From: an uncultured Oscillospiraceae bacterium
GTDB taxonomy: Bacteria > Bacillota > Clostridia > Oscillospirales > Oscillospiraceae
Assembly (NCBI GenBank): GCA_934646185.1
Contig: CAKUEH010000051.1
Coordinates: forward strand, 1-11,095
Reading direction: 5' to 3'
DNA length: 11,095 nucleotides
Shown: positions 1-5,967 of the stretch, one piece after another
Position numbering within the stretch: the first letter of the stretch is position 1
Layout: the number at the start of each line of letters is the position of its first letter
The notes under the pieces: generated by a model
The model's database searches: none
Told to the model about the DNA's origin: nothing
What the model saw: only the letters and a program-made list of their open reading frames with translations
Made by a program: the position numbers and the translations under genes

Positions 1-80
1 GCCAGCATCATGCCGGGGATCGTTCTGCGGTCCGCAATGCCGCCGGCGCCGATCACGCCCCAACGTAATTTTTTCATCAT
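1..80 (-). CDS. Gfo/Idh/MocA family NAD(P)-dependent oxidoreductase, N-terminal fragment (runs off the window)
   Basis: Only the first 26 codons are inside the window. The product begins MMKKLRWGVIGAGGIADRRT, a short beta strand followed by the G-A-G-G-I-A nucleotide-binding turn of a Rossmann fold. This start is typical of the Gfo/Idh/MocA family, whose members oxidise, reduce or epimerise sugars and cyclitols with NAD(P) in the cytoplasm. The first ATG (78-80) overlaps the stop of the upstream metallohydrolase gene as ATGA, and an AGGAAGGA ribosome site lies inside the end of that gene, so the two are probably translationally coupled. A second ATG follows immediately at 75-77 and is an alternative start. 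The gene falls under the operator-controlled promoter at 965-993. The sugar substrate cannot be deduced from this fragment; other Rossmann-fold dehydrogenases remain possible but are less likely given the exact motif. Confidence 0.8.
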   Translation of the reverse strand, partial: MMKKLRWGVIGAGGIADRRTIPGMML

Positions 81-934
81 ACGCGTCCTTCCTCACGGTC
101 CTGCTCCATGCGCAGCATCGCATCCAGCTGCGTTTCACAGGCATCCAAAAATGCCGGCCAGGCCGCCGCGTCGATGAACGCCTCCTCTTCGCCGGCCGCG
201 ATGCGCCTGTATTTTCCGATGGTATCGCACTGATTCTGATGGTTCCCGATAAACAGATCCACGTGCTCGCCGCGCAGGCGCCGCAGACCCTTCCGGAAAT
301 CATCGCGCAGGGAAAGCGGAAGACCGTGACTTTCGAGGAACGCTTTCTGCATGCTGTTCATTCCCGCGCCGCCGTGCATACCTGCGCGGACCGGCGTACC
401 ATTATGCTCGATATCAAAGAAGAAGGACATGGTTCCCTCTGTGTGTCCCGGCGTGTGGATGCAATGGATGCAGGTATTGCCAAGACGAACCGTATCGCCG
501 TCGTCCAGCAGGATATCCGGCACAAATACCGCAGGCCGCTCCATCCCCAATTCCGCCGCAAATGTCAGATCCCGTTTTCCCGTTGCATAGTCCTCGTCGC
601 CGCGGCCCAGGATCGTCTTGCAGCCGGTCATTTCCTGAATGGCGCGCGCAGCGCCAAGATGGTCAATATGTCCGTGGGTGAGCAGAAGATAGCGGATATC
701 GTACGGAGAAAAGCCGAGCTCGCGGATACTGTCCAGAATCAGGTACAGCGTTTGCTGATAACCGCTGTCCAGCAGGATCAGCCCATCGCCGGTATCGATC
801 AGATGTGCCGAAGCCGGCTTTGTTCCAACGAAATAAAGGTTTTCCAGGATCCGGAACGGCGGCATATAGGTATCCCACACCGCGTTTTTGACGTCACCCC
901 AGCCGTCTTCCTTGAACCGATCTGCGCGTATCAT
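77..934 (-). CDS. MBL-fold metallohydrolase, subclass B3-like
   Basis: This 285-residue protein has the metallo-beta-lactamase fold signature. H-G-H-I-D-H at residues 87-92 is the dinuclear metal motif, T-P-G-H at 161-164 gives the third histidine, and G-N-H at 230-232 is a likely last ligand. The usual bridging aspartate (motif 4) is not seen; that position reads R-A-G-M-H-G-G (183-189), so the ligand set resembles subclass B3 enzymes rather than glyoxalase II or AiiA-type lactonases. There is no signal peptide, so it is probably cytoplasmic. The start ATG at 932-934 has GGGAG nine bases upstream. It is the first gene of a minus-strand operon with the Gfo/Idh oxidoreductase (ATGA overlap). 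From the context I infer hydrolysis of a sugar derivative such as a lactone or ester; an antibiotic-resistance role is not supported. The fold is certain, the substrate unknown. Confidence 0.88.
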   Translation of the reverse strand: MIRADRFKEDGWGDVKNAVWDTYMPPFRILENLYFVGTKPASAHLIDTGDGLILLDSGYQQTLYLILDSIRELGFSPYDIRYLLLTHGHIDHLGAARAIQEMTGCKTILGRGDEDYATGKRDLTFAAELGMERPAVFVPDILLDDGDTVRLGNTCIHCIHTPGHTEGTMSFFFDIEHNGTPVRAGMHGGAGMNSMQKAFLESHGLPLSLRDDFRKGLRRLRGEHVDLFIGNHQNQCDTIGKYRRIAAGEEEAFIDAAAWPAFLDACETQLDAMLRMEQDREEGRV

Positions 935-964
935 GAAGAATCACTCCCTGCTTTGTTTTGCAGT

Positions 965-993
965 ATCATAGCATAGCGTTCTTGAAAATGCAA
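965..993 (-). promoter_or_regulatory. Promoter of the metallohydrolase-oxidoreductase operon
   Basis: Read on the minus strand, TTGCAT (988-993) and TATGAT (965-970) are separated by exactly 17 bases. A TGC immediately before the -10 makes it an extended -10 promoter. The predicted transcript starts near 957-959, giving a leader of about 23-25 nt before the ATG at 934. The -35 hexamer lies largely inside the LacI-type operator at 989-1002, so repressor binding should exclude RNA polymerase. Confidence 0.75.
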
Positions 994-1002
994 TCGGTTG
1001 CA
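989..1002. promoter_or_regulatory. LacI-family operator O1
   Basis: The site reads TGCAATCGGTTGCA, two 5-bp inverted arms (TGCAA/TTGCA) around a central CG, which is the classic shape of a LacI/GalR-family operator. Its reverse complement is identical in all 14 positions to the site at 2317-2330. It overlaps the -35 box of the metallohydrolase promoter. The adjacent lacI-type gene is the obvious candidate binder; that link is inferred, while the sequence identity is seen directly. Confidence 0.85.
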
Positions 1003-1010
1003 CTAAAATT

Positions 1011-1043
1011 AAAAAAATTCTTCGCCCTCCACAAAAAATGTGG
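1011..1043 (-). terminator. Weak intrinsic terminator candidate after the lacI-type gene
   Basis: Two bases after the regulator's stop codon, the minus strand can form a 5-bp hairpin CCACA-TTTTT-TGTGG (1029-1043). A T7 run follows about eleven bases later (1011-1017). The stem is short and the T-run is not adjacent, so termination may be inefficient and some lacI transcripts could read into the metallohydrolase promoter region. Confidence 0.35.
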
Positions 1044-1045
1044 TG

Positions 1046-2086
1046 TTATTTTTGATATAATGACAAATTGCTTTTCAAGACGATTTGCGGCGTAGCCGTA
1101 ACGAAGGTCGGGACCGGCTGATTTTCAGCCAGATTGTAGTAAAGATGCTCAAAAGCCTTATATCCCTGCGAAAACGGATCCTGGAAAATCGTGGCTTTTA
1201 CAACACCGGTTTCAATATAGTGCGACAATTCGTCAAAAACATCAGATGCGATGATCACGGTTTCCCCGGCCAGACCGTGCTCTTCGACGTATTTGCAGAT
1301 CGGTATGGAGTTGGATGAGCTGATGTAGATCCCGTCGATCTGCCGGTGGGTTTCGAACGCCTCCGCGACCAGCCGCCCCGCGATCTGCGGGATATCGAGC
1401 GTGTCATATTGCTGCAGGATCTGCAGATCATACGCGCCCGAGCTCCGCGCAAATGAAAAAATCAGGCTCTGATGGATCAGAGACTGCATACTTCCCGAGA
1501 AAACGACCACGTTCCGCCGATCCCGCGGCAAAAAGATATCAAACAGCTGCGCGACCATTTTTCCGGTGCAGTCTGTATTCGTGGTCGAGGTAAACAGTCT
1601 GGAACTGGCCGGAAGGTCATTGTGCAGCGTTACCACGCGAATACCTGCCGCCGTAAGCGCATTGACCTTTTCTACGATCTCTTCGTGATAAATGCCGTGC
1701 AGAATGATGCCGTCGCAGTGTTCGGCGCAAAATTCATCCAGCACGGCGCATGCGGTTTCGACGCTGTACTCCGTCCGATTCATTGCCCGGACATCACAGG
1801 TCACCTTATAGTTGTGAAAATCCGCATATGCAGCATTGATGCCGTCCATCAGCTTTGAATAGTACGCTTCGATCCGGCCATACATCAGTACGCCGATTTT
1901 GATTGGGTCCTGTGAAAGGCGGGACGCCATCTTATTCTGAACGTATCCGCATTTCTCCGCTGCGTCCAGAATGATCTTTCTTTTTTCCGCGCTTAGCTTG
2001 GAATTTGGATTGAATGCACGACTCACCGCAGAAACAGACATATTCAGCTGCTCCGCCAGTGTATAGATGGTTACCGTTTGTCCCAT
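1046..2086 (-). CDS. LacI-family transcriptional repressor, local regulator of the sugar locus
   Basis: The protein is 346 residues from the chosen start, the normal LacI-family length. Residues 5-26 form the N-terminal helix-turn-helix (TLAEQLNMSVSAVSRAFN), followed by a hinge-helix region with N51, A54 and L57. L57 is at the place of the leucine that wedges into the central CpG of LacI operators. The rest is a periplasmic-binding-protein-like sugar-sensing domain starting at IKIGVLMYG. I start at ATG 2084-2086, preceded by AGGAAGG. The in-frame ATG at 2164 would add 26 residues unlike the family and lies upstream of the -10 box of the gene's own promoter, so it should not be on the transcript. 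Three matching operators (989, 2108, 2317) flank or precede the gene, so it probably controls both neighbouring operons and possibly itself. The effector is unknown, presumably a mono- or oligosaccharide from the pathway. Confidence 0.9.
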   Translation of the reverse strand: MGQTVTIYTLAEQLNMSVSAVSRAFNPNSKLSAEKRKIILDAAEKCGYVQNKMASRLSQDPIKIGVLMYGRIEAYYSKLMDGINAAYADFHNYKVTCDVRAMNRTEYSVETACAVLDEFCAEHCDGIILHGIYHEEIVEKVNALTAAGIRVVTLHNDLPASSRLFTSTTNTDCTGKMVAQLFDIFLPRDRRNVVVFSGSMQSLIHQSLIFSFARSSGAYDLQILQQYDTLDIPQIAGRLVAEAFETHRQIDGIYISSSNSIPICKYVEEHGLAGETVIIASDVFDELSHYIETGVVKATIFQDPFSQGYKAFEHLYYNLAENQPVPTFVTATPQIVLKSNLSLYQK

Positions 2087-2107
2087 ATTCCATATTCCTT
2101 CCTGTTG

Positions 2108-2121
2108 TGCAATCCGTTTCA
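2108..2121. promoter_or_regulatory. Degenerate LacI-family operator O3 in the lacI leader
   Basis: On the minus strand the site reads TGAAACGGATTGCA, matching O2 at 12 of 14 positions. One arm (ATTGCA) is intact, the other has one change, and the central CG is replaced by GG, so affinity is expected to be lower. It lies between the lacI -10 box and the lacI ribosome site, about 20-35 bases into the predicted transcript, where a bound repressor could block elongation. It suggests weak autoregulation (inference). Confidence 0.5.
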
Positions 2122-2147
2122 CTGAAATGCATATCATGAGTATATTT

Positions 2148-2177
2148 ATTATATCAGTATCCATACATTCTTGTCAA
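2148..2177 (-). promoter_or_regulatory. Promoter of the lacI-type gene
   Basis: On the minus strand both hexamers are perfect consensus: TTGACA (2172-2177) and TATAAT (2148-2153), 18 bases apart, with TGA directly before the -10 as an extended element. The predicted start near 2140-2142 gives a leader of about 55 nt to the ATG at 2086. This is the strongest promoter in the window by consensus, which would suit a constitutively made or self-limited repressor. Confidence 0.8.
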
Positions 2178-2279
2178 GAAAGGAAGAACAATCCAACGCA
2201 GGACACGGCACAAATCCACAATAATTGTCCTGTAGATTTGGCTATAATTCCAAAATCGTCAAAATTCCCGTCGTTTATA

Positions 2280-2308
2280 TTGACGGCGCGGCGCGTGTGT
2301 GCTATATT
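2280..2308 (+). promoter_or_regulatory. Promoter of the transporter/glycosidase operon
   Basis: TTGACG (2280-2285) and TATATT (2303-2308) are exactly 17 bases apart, and TGC precedes the -10 as an extended element. Transcription should begin near 2315, which places operator O2 (2317-2330) at about +3 to +16. The predicted leader is about 70 nt. Confidence 0.78.
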
Positions 2309-2316
2309 GTAATCAC

Positions 2317-2330
2317 TGCAACCGATTGCA
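2317..2330. promoter_or_regulatory. LacI-family operator O2
   Basis: The site reads TGCAACCGATTGCA, inverted arms TGCAA/TTGCA around a central CG. It is the exact reverse complement of O1 at 989-1002. It starts nine bases after the -10 box, overlapping or just following the predicted transcription start, a standard position for repression by blocking open-complex formation or early elongation. Confidence 0.85.
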
Positions 2331-2384
2331 CTAATCCGTGCAGCAGAAATTTTACAGCGAAATGCTGGATGAAGGGAGAAACAA

Positions 2385-3812
2385 ATGAAGAAACTTATCG
2401 CATTCTTACTCGCAATCGTTATGGTTCTTGCACTTGCAGCCTGCGCCGCGCAAAAGGCGGAGCAGCCTGCCGTCAGCGATGCCGCCGCGGAGCCTGCCGC
2501 AGATCAGAATCAGACGCAGGAAGACGCCGCCGCATCCGAAACACCGGCCGCGCAGGATGAGCCTGTCGAGCTGGAGGTCTGGGTCTGCGCAGACTCTCTC
2601 GAGCCGCAGGACACAAACAACGACGGCGTTGTGGAATACGGCATGGGCACGGAATTCAGCGAATATGCCGCGCGTTTTATGGAGACACACCCGAACGTGA
2701 CCATCAACGTGATCCCGATCGGCGCCAATGCCGATGAGTACAACTCGAAATTCTCCATGGCGGCCGCCGCCGATAACCTCCCCGATATCGTCTACACCGC
2801 TGCCGGCTGGATCAAGGAATGGGCGCCGGCGGGCGTTATCACCGATCTGAGCGGTATGGTCGACGAAATTGCGCCGAACTTTAAGACCGACGCGATCGAG
2901 GTCGCCAACGCCGCTGTCGACGGCACCTGGTGCATCCCGATGAAGGCCGAAACGCAGGGCTGGTTCTACAACACGAAGATCCTTGCCGAGCACGGTCTGG
3001 AAGTCCCCGAGACCTTTGAGGAGTTTTTGAATGTCTGCAAGGTCCTGACCGAGGACGGCACGCTTGCGATCGCGCATGGCGCTACGGATGTCTGGGCTGT
3101 CTGGGGCTATTATTCGCTCTTCTGCCAAAATGGCGTTGATAAGGAGCTGTGCGAGAAGCTCTCCTCCGGCGAGGAAGATTTCTTCACCTGCGAACCCTTC
3201 CGGAAGACGCTTGAAGAGATCAAGCAGATCGCCGATACCGGCGCTTACGGCGAAAACTGCGCGTATATGTCGAACAACGAAGCGCGTTCGCTGTTCCTCA
3301 ACGGCGACGCGGCCATGTATGGCAACGGCAGCTTCTCCATCAACGATTTTGCATCCAGCGACATTGCAAACGATGTTGTATTCAGCTTTGGCCCGCAGTT
3401 TGCCGACAAGGTTTATGAAGGTACCGTCGGCATGCGTGTTTACGGCTGGTCGCTGCTCTGCGGATCGCGCGTCGGCAAGAGCGAGGCCAAGCTGGCTGCC
3501 GTAAAGGATCTGTTCAAATTCATTACCAGCGAGGAAGGCGGCGCGATCGCGTTCAAAAGCGGCACCATTCCCGCGGCCGATCCCACCGCTGCGGCCGCTT
3601 CCAGCGGCGGCACGACCGTTGAGACTTCGATTTTTGAGGCGCTGGCCTCCGAGGATGTCTACACTGTTCCCGATATGTGCCAGGAATGGTTTGACGCTTC
3701 TATCAAGGTTCCGTTCCGTACAGCCGTCACCGCGGTCCTGTCCGGTACTGCAACGATCGACCAGGCAATGCAGCTGCTGGCTGACTGGCAGAGCAGCTAT
3801 GTCGCACAGTAA
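2385..3812 (+). CDS. ABC transporter sugar-binding lipoprotein (extracellular solute-binding protein family 1)
   Basis: This 475-residue protein opens with a lipoprotein signal: two lysines, a hydrophobic core and the lipobox L-A-A-C, so C20 should be lipidated and anchor it outside the membrane. Residues 21-60 form a flexible linker rich in Ala, Glu, Gln and Asp. The folded part starts at VELEVWV and follows the family 1 (UgpB/MalE-like) pattern: a helix ending ETHPNVTINVIPIG (100-113), NLPDIVY (131-137), and a C-terminal helical lobe ending in LLADWQSSYVAQ. Residues 76-84 (DTNNDGVVE) resemble a calcium-binding EF-hand or dockerin loop. AAGGGAG lies six bases before the ATG. It is the first gene of the operon, under operator O2, and should deliver an oligosaccharide to the permeases encoded at 5968-7730. 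The ligand is unknown; galactosyl- or rhamnosyl-containing sugars are inferred from the downstream glycosidases. Confidence 0.93.
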   Translation: MKKLIAFLLAIVMVLALAACAAQKAEQPAVSDAAAEPAADQNQTQEDAAASETPAAQDEPVELEVWVCADSLEPQDTNNDGVVEYGMGTEFSEYAARFMETHPNVTINVIPIGANADEYNSKFSMAAAADNLPDIVYTAAGWIKEWAPAGVITDLSGMVDEIAPNFKTDAIEVANAAVDGTWCIPMKAETQGWFYNTKILAEHGLEVPETFEEFLNVCKVLTEDGTLAIAHGATDVWAVWGYYSLFCQNGVDKELCEKLSSGEEDFFTCEPFRKTLEEIKQIADTGAYGENCAYMSNNEARSLFLNGDAAMYGNGSFSINDFASSDIANDVVFSFGPQFADKVYEGTVGMRVYGWSLLCGSRVGKSEAKLAAVKDLFKFITSEEGGAIAFKSGTIPAADPTAAAASSGGTTVETSIFEALASEDVYTVPDMCQEWFDASIKVPFRTAVTAVLSGTATIDQAMQLLADWQSSYVAQ

Positions 3813-3840
3813 GCGTACAATTTGAAACCAGGAAACGTAG

Positions 3841-3878
3841 CGTCCCAGGGTATGCTCCGTAAAGCGTACCCTGGGGCG
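3841..3878 (+). other. Strong stem-loop between binding-protein and GH36 genes (mRNA stabiliser or partial terminator)
   Basis: Arms 3841-3855 and 3864-3878 can pair over 15 bp (two G-U pairs) around an 8-nt loop TCCGTAAA. No T-run follows, so it is not a normal intrinsic terminator. It starts 28 nt after the lipoprotein stop codon and ends 19 nt before the GH36 ribosome site. Such structures after binding-protein genes commonly protect the upstream mRNA from 3' decay, allowing more binding protein than permease or enzyme. That role is inferred here. Confidence 0.7.
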
Positions 3879-3907
3879 TACTCCATGGGAGAATTCCGGA
3901 GGGAAAC

Positions 3908-5914
3908 ATGATAATCGAGAATTATGCTTCTGATATGATCGAACAGCTCATGCGCCAAAGCGCCATGATCGGATTGACCGTCGGCGGAAGGCCGGCCGCA
4001 TTCGGGGATTTTTCCGCCCTGCAGACGGCGCATGCGGATGTCCCGGAACATGAAACCATATTCAGCCGCTCCGCCGTGCTGCAGGGACTGGAGATCACGG
4101 TGCGCTGCCGCGTCTTCCGGGATAGCGCCGGGAAGGGGGAGGCGCTCGAGGTTTCATCGTTTCTCAAAAACACTGCATGCCGGCCGTCGGCGGCCGTCAG
4201 CGATATTCAATTCCTGCATACCGTCATTCCCGATTCTCCAAATGCCGTGGGCGCCTTTCGGAAAAGAAGCATCATGTATGCAAAGGGCTCTCATGCTGAT
4301 ATAGAGGACTTCCGTCCCTGCATCTGCGAATATCTGGATCACGACAAGGACAAATTCCCATTCCGCCTTGACACGGAGGAGGATCGCTCCTCTTCCAAAT
4401 GGATGCCCTACATGAACTACCGTCAGTACGAAACGGAGGGCGTGTTCCTCGCGGTCGGCTGGTCCGGAAAATGGGACGCTACATTTTATCCTGTCGACAG
4501 CGGGCTTGACGTGACCTTCCATTACGACGCAGAGTTTTCACTGCTTCCCGGAGAAGAGATCGCGCTTCCCACCGCGCTGCTGCTTCCGTGGAGCACGGAG
4601 ACCTCCGATGAAAATGTTGCGGAGTCCTTCAATCTTTTCCGGCGTTTTGTCAAAAGACGGATTCTTCCGCGAATTGACGGAAAGCCGGTCGAGGGGCAGG
4701 TATGTCTGCGCGCCTGGGGGCGCCTCAGCCCGGAGGAGCATCGCATCCGGTGGGAGAACATGAAAAAATACCGGCTCCGCTGTGATGCCTACGGCGTTGA
4801 TGCCGGCTGGTATCCGGCGCCGGACGGCGTACAGGAGCCTGGCTGGTATAACACGGTCGGAGACTGGGTCGAGGATCCGAAGATATACCCGGAGGAAACC
4901 GGCATCGGCGCGCTGGCCGACGGCGGGCGTGAAGCCGGAGCGGCCGGCTTCTGGCTCTGGTTCGAGTTTGAACGCGCCGTAAAAAAGAGCCGCTCCTATC
5001 AGGAGCATCCGGAATTCTATCTTTCCGATCCCGAGCTGGAGACCGATAATTTGATTAACCTTGCAGATCCTGCCGCGAAGGCGTATATCAGGGAAAAGCT
5101 TCGCGGCATGTTTGAAAAAACAAAACTCACGGTTTTACGCATCGATTTCAACTTTGACACAGGCAGGCTTTTTGCCGCAAATGAGCGCCCGGGCAACCGC
5201 GGTCTGCTGGAGCTGCAATACTACGACGGGCTGTACCAGCTGTTTGCGGAGCTTCTGGACGAATTCCCGCATCTGATCATTGATAACTGCGCCTCCGGCG
5301 GCAGACGGCAGGACTACCGCATGCAGCAGTATTCCATCCCCATCATGTGCCGGAGCGACTATATGTGCGTCCCGAATTTTGCGCCCGAGGGGCAGCAGGC
5401 GCAAATTATGGCTTCCGCCCGCTATCTGCCGGTCTCCGGCGATTCCTGCGGCTCGTGTCTGGGCACCACGCATATCAATCTCGATACCTACCGCGTCAGA
5501 AGCGCGTTTGGCTCCGGGATCGGACTTGCCGCACCCAAAGAACCGCTCAGCGACGAAGAGGGGCAGTGGTTCCGCGAAATGCTGCGCGAGGCGTATCTTG
5601 TCAGGCCCTATATGAGCATGGATTTCTATCCGCTCACCGGCTATTCCACATCCACGCTGGACTGGTGTGCATGGGAGTGCTGCAGCGAGGAAAAGCAAAA
5701 CGGCCTGGTCATGGCCTTCCGCAGAGAGCATTGCGGCTCAGACCGTCAGGTGTTCGAGCTCCACGGCGTGGATCGTGAGGCAATGTACGAGGTCAGAAGC
5801 ATTGAGGGAGAATTCCTCGGAACATACAGCGGCAGCCAGCTGCGCGGCGGATATGAGATCCGGCTGGCGCAGAAACGTTCTTCCTGCATTCATCTGTATC
5901 AGAAAATCAGCTGA
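3908..5914 (+). CDS. GH36-like alpha-galactosidase (melibiase family), intracellular
   Basis: The 668-residue protein has an N-terminal beta-sandwich-like part, a central (beta/alpha)8 barrel from about residue 265 and a C-terminal beta domain, the GH36 layout. Clan GH-D landmarks are visible: A-Y-G-V-D-A-G-W-Y (294-302) at the start of the barrel, R-I-D-F-N (411-415) with D413 as probable nucleophile, D-N-C-A-S-G-G-R-R (459-467), and C-R-S-D-Y (481-485) with D484 as probable acid/base. The R-x-D-F-N and D-N-C-A-S-G-G-R-R wording differs from the classical K-W-D-M-N type and suggests a less-studied GH36 branch, so strict alpha-galactosidase specificity is not assured; alpha-N-acetylgalactosaminidase or another alpha-retaining activity is possible. 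There is no signal peptide, so it should act in the cytoplasm on imported sugar. GGAGGG lies just before the ATG. A stem-loop separates it from the binding-protein gene. Confidence 0.85.
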   Translation: MIIENYASDMIEQLMRQSAMIGLTVGGRPAAFGDFSALQTAHADVPEHETIFSRSAVLQGLEITVRCRVFRDSAGKGEALEVSSFLKNTACRPSAAVSDIQFLHTVIPDSPNAVGAFRKRSIMYAKGSHADIEDFRPCICEYLDHDKDKFPFRLDTEEDRSSSKWMPYMNYRQYETEGVFLAVGWSGKWDATFYPVDSGLDVTFHYDAEFSLLPGEEIALPTALLLPWSTETSDENVAESFNLFRRFVKRRILPRIDGKPVEGQVCLRAWGRLSPEEHRIRWENMKKYRLRCDAYGVDAGWYPAPDGVQEPGWYNTVGDWVEDPKIYPEETGIGALADGGREAGAAGFWLWFEFERAVKKSRSYQEHPEFYLSDPELETDNLINLADPAAKAYIREKLRGMFEKTKLTVLRIDFNFDTGRLFAANERPGNRGLLELQYYDGLYQLFAELLDEFPHLIIDNCASGGRRQDYRMQQYSIPIMCRSDYMCVPNFAPEGQQAQIMASARYLPVSGDSCGSCLGTTHINLDTYRVRSAFGSGIGLAAPKEPLSDEEGQWFREMLREAYLVRPYMSMDFYPLTGYSTSTLDWCAWECCSEEKQNGLVMAFRREHCGSDRQVFELHGVDREAMYEVRSIEGEFLGTYSGSQLRGGYEIRLAQKRSSCIHLYQKIS

Positions 5915-5967
5915 TTCTGCATGCTGCTGCATATTTTACAATTTTCGGAAGCTTGAAGGAGAGAAGT

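Larger units (their letters stand above)
2087..2384. promoter_or_regulatory. Divergent control region between the lacI-type gene and the transport/glycosidase operon
   Basis: This 298-bp stretch has no convincing gene. It is AT-rich compared with the genes. It contains, left to right, the lacI ribosome site (2097-2104), a degenerate operator (2108-2121), the lacI promoter on the minus strand (2148-2177), a 13-bp palindrome TTCTTGTCAAGAA (2168-2180), an imperfect inverted repeat with arms 2235-2241 and 2250-2257, the plus-strand promoter (2280-2308), operator O2 (2317-2330) and the AAGGGAG ribosome site (2372-2378) of the binding-protein gene. No riboswitch-like fold is evident in the roughly 70-nt plus-strand leader. 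Confidence 0.7.

Noticed and set aside
989..1002. Interpretation of the operators as CcpA catabolite (cre) sites
   Set aside because: They share the LacI-family frame with central CG, but positions 3 and 12 (C and G) do not fit the A/T expected in cre sites, and a dedicated LacI-type gene is adjacent.
2243..2248. TATAAT on the plus strand upstream of the binding-protein gene
   Set aside because: No acceptable -35 lies 16-18 bases upstream and there is no TGn extension; the 2280/2303 pair is much better and is placed next to the operator.
2406..3128. 240-codon minus-strand frame opposite the binding-protein gene
   Set aside because: It is antisense to a well-supported lipoprotein gene, has an implausible Arg/Gly/Asp-rich composition, and no family is recognisable.
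5905..5935. 12-bp palindrome AATCAGCTGATT over the GH36 stop and a weak ATGC/GCAT hairpin after it
   Set aside because: The palindrome is largely coding sequence and the following stem is only 4 bp, so neither supports a terminator or operator call.
5953..5967. Upstream TTG start for the first permease
   Set aside because: It lies before the AAGGAGAG ribosome site, which serves the ATG at 5968.
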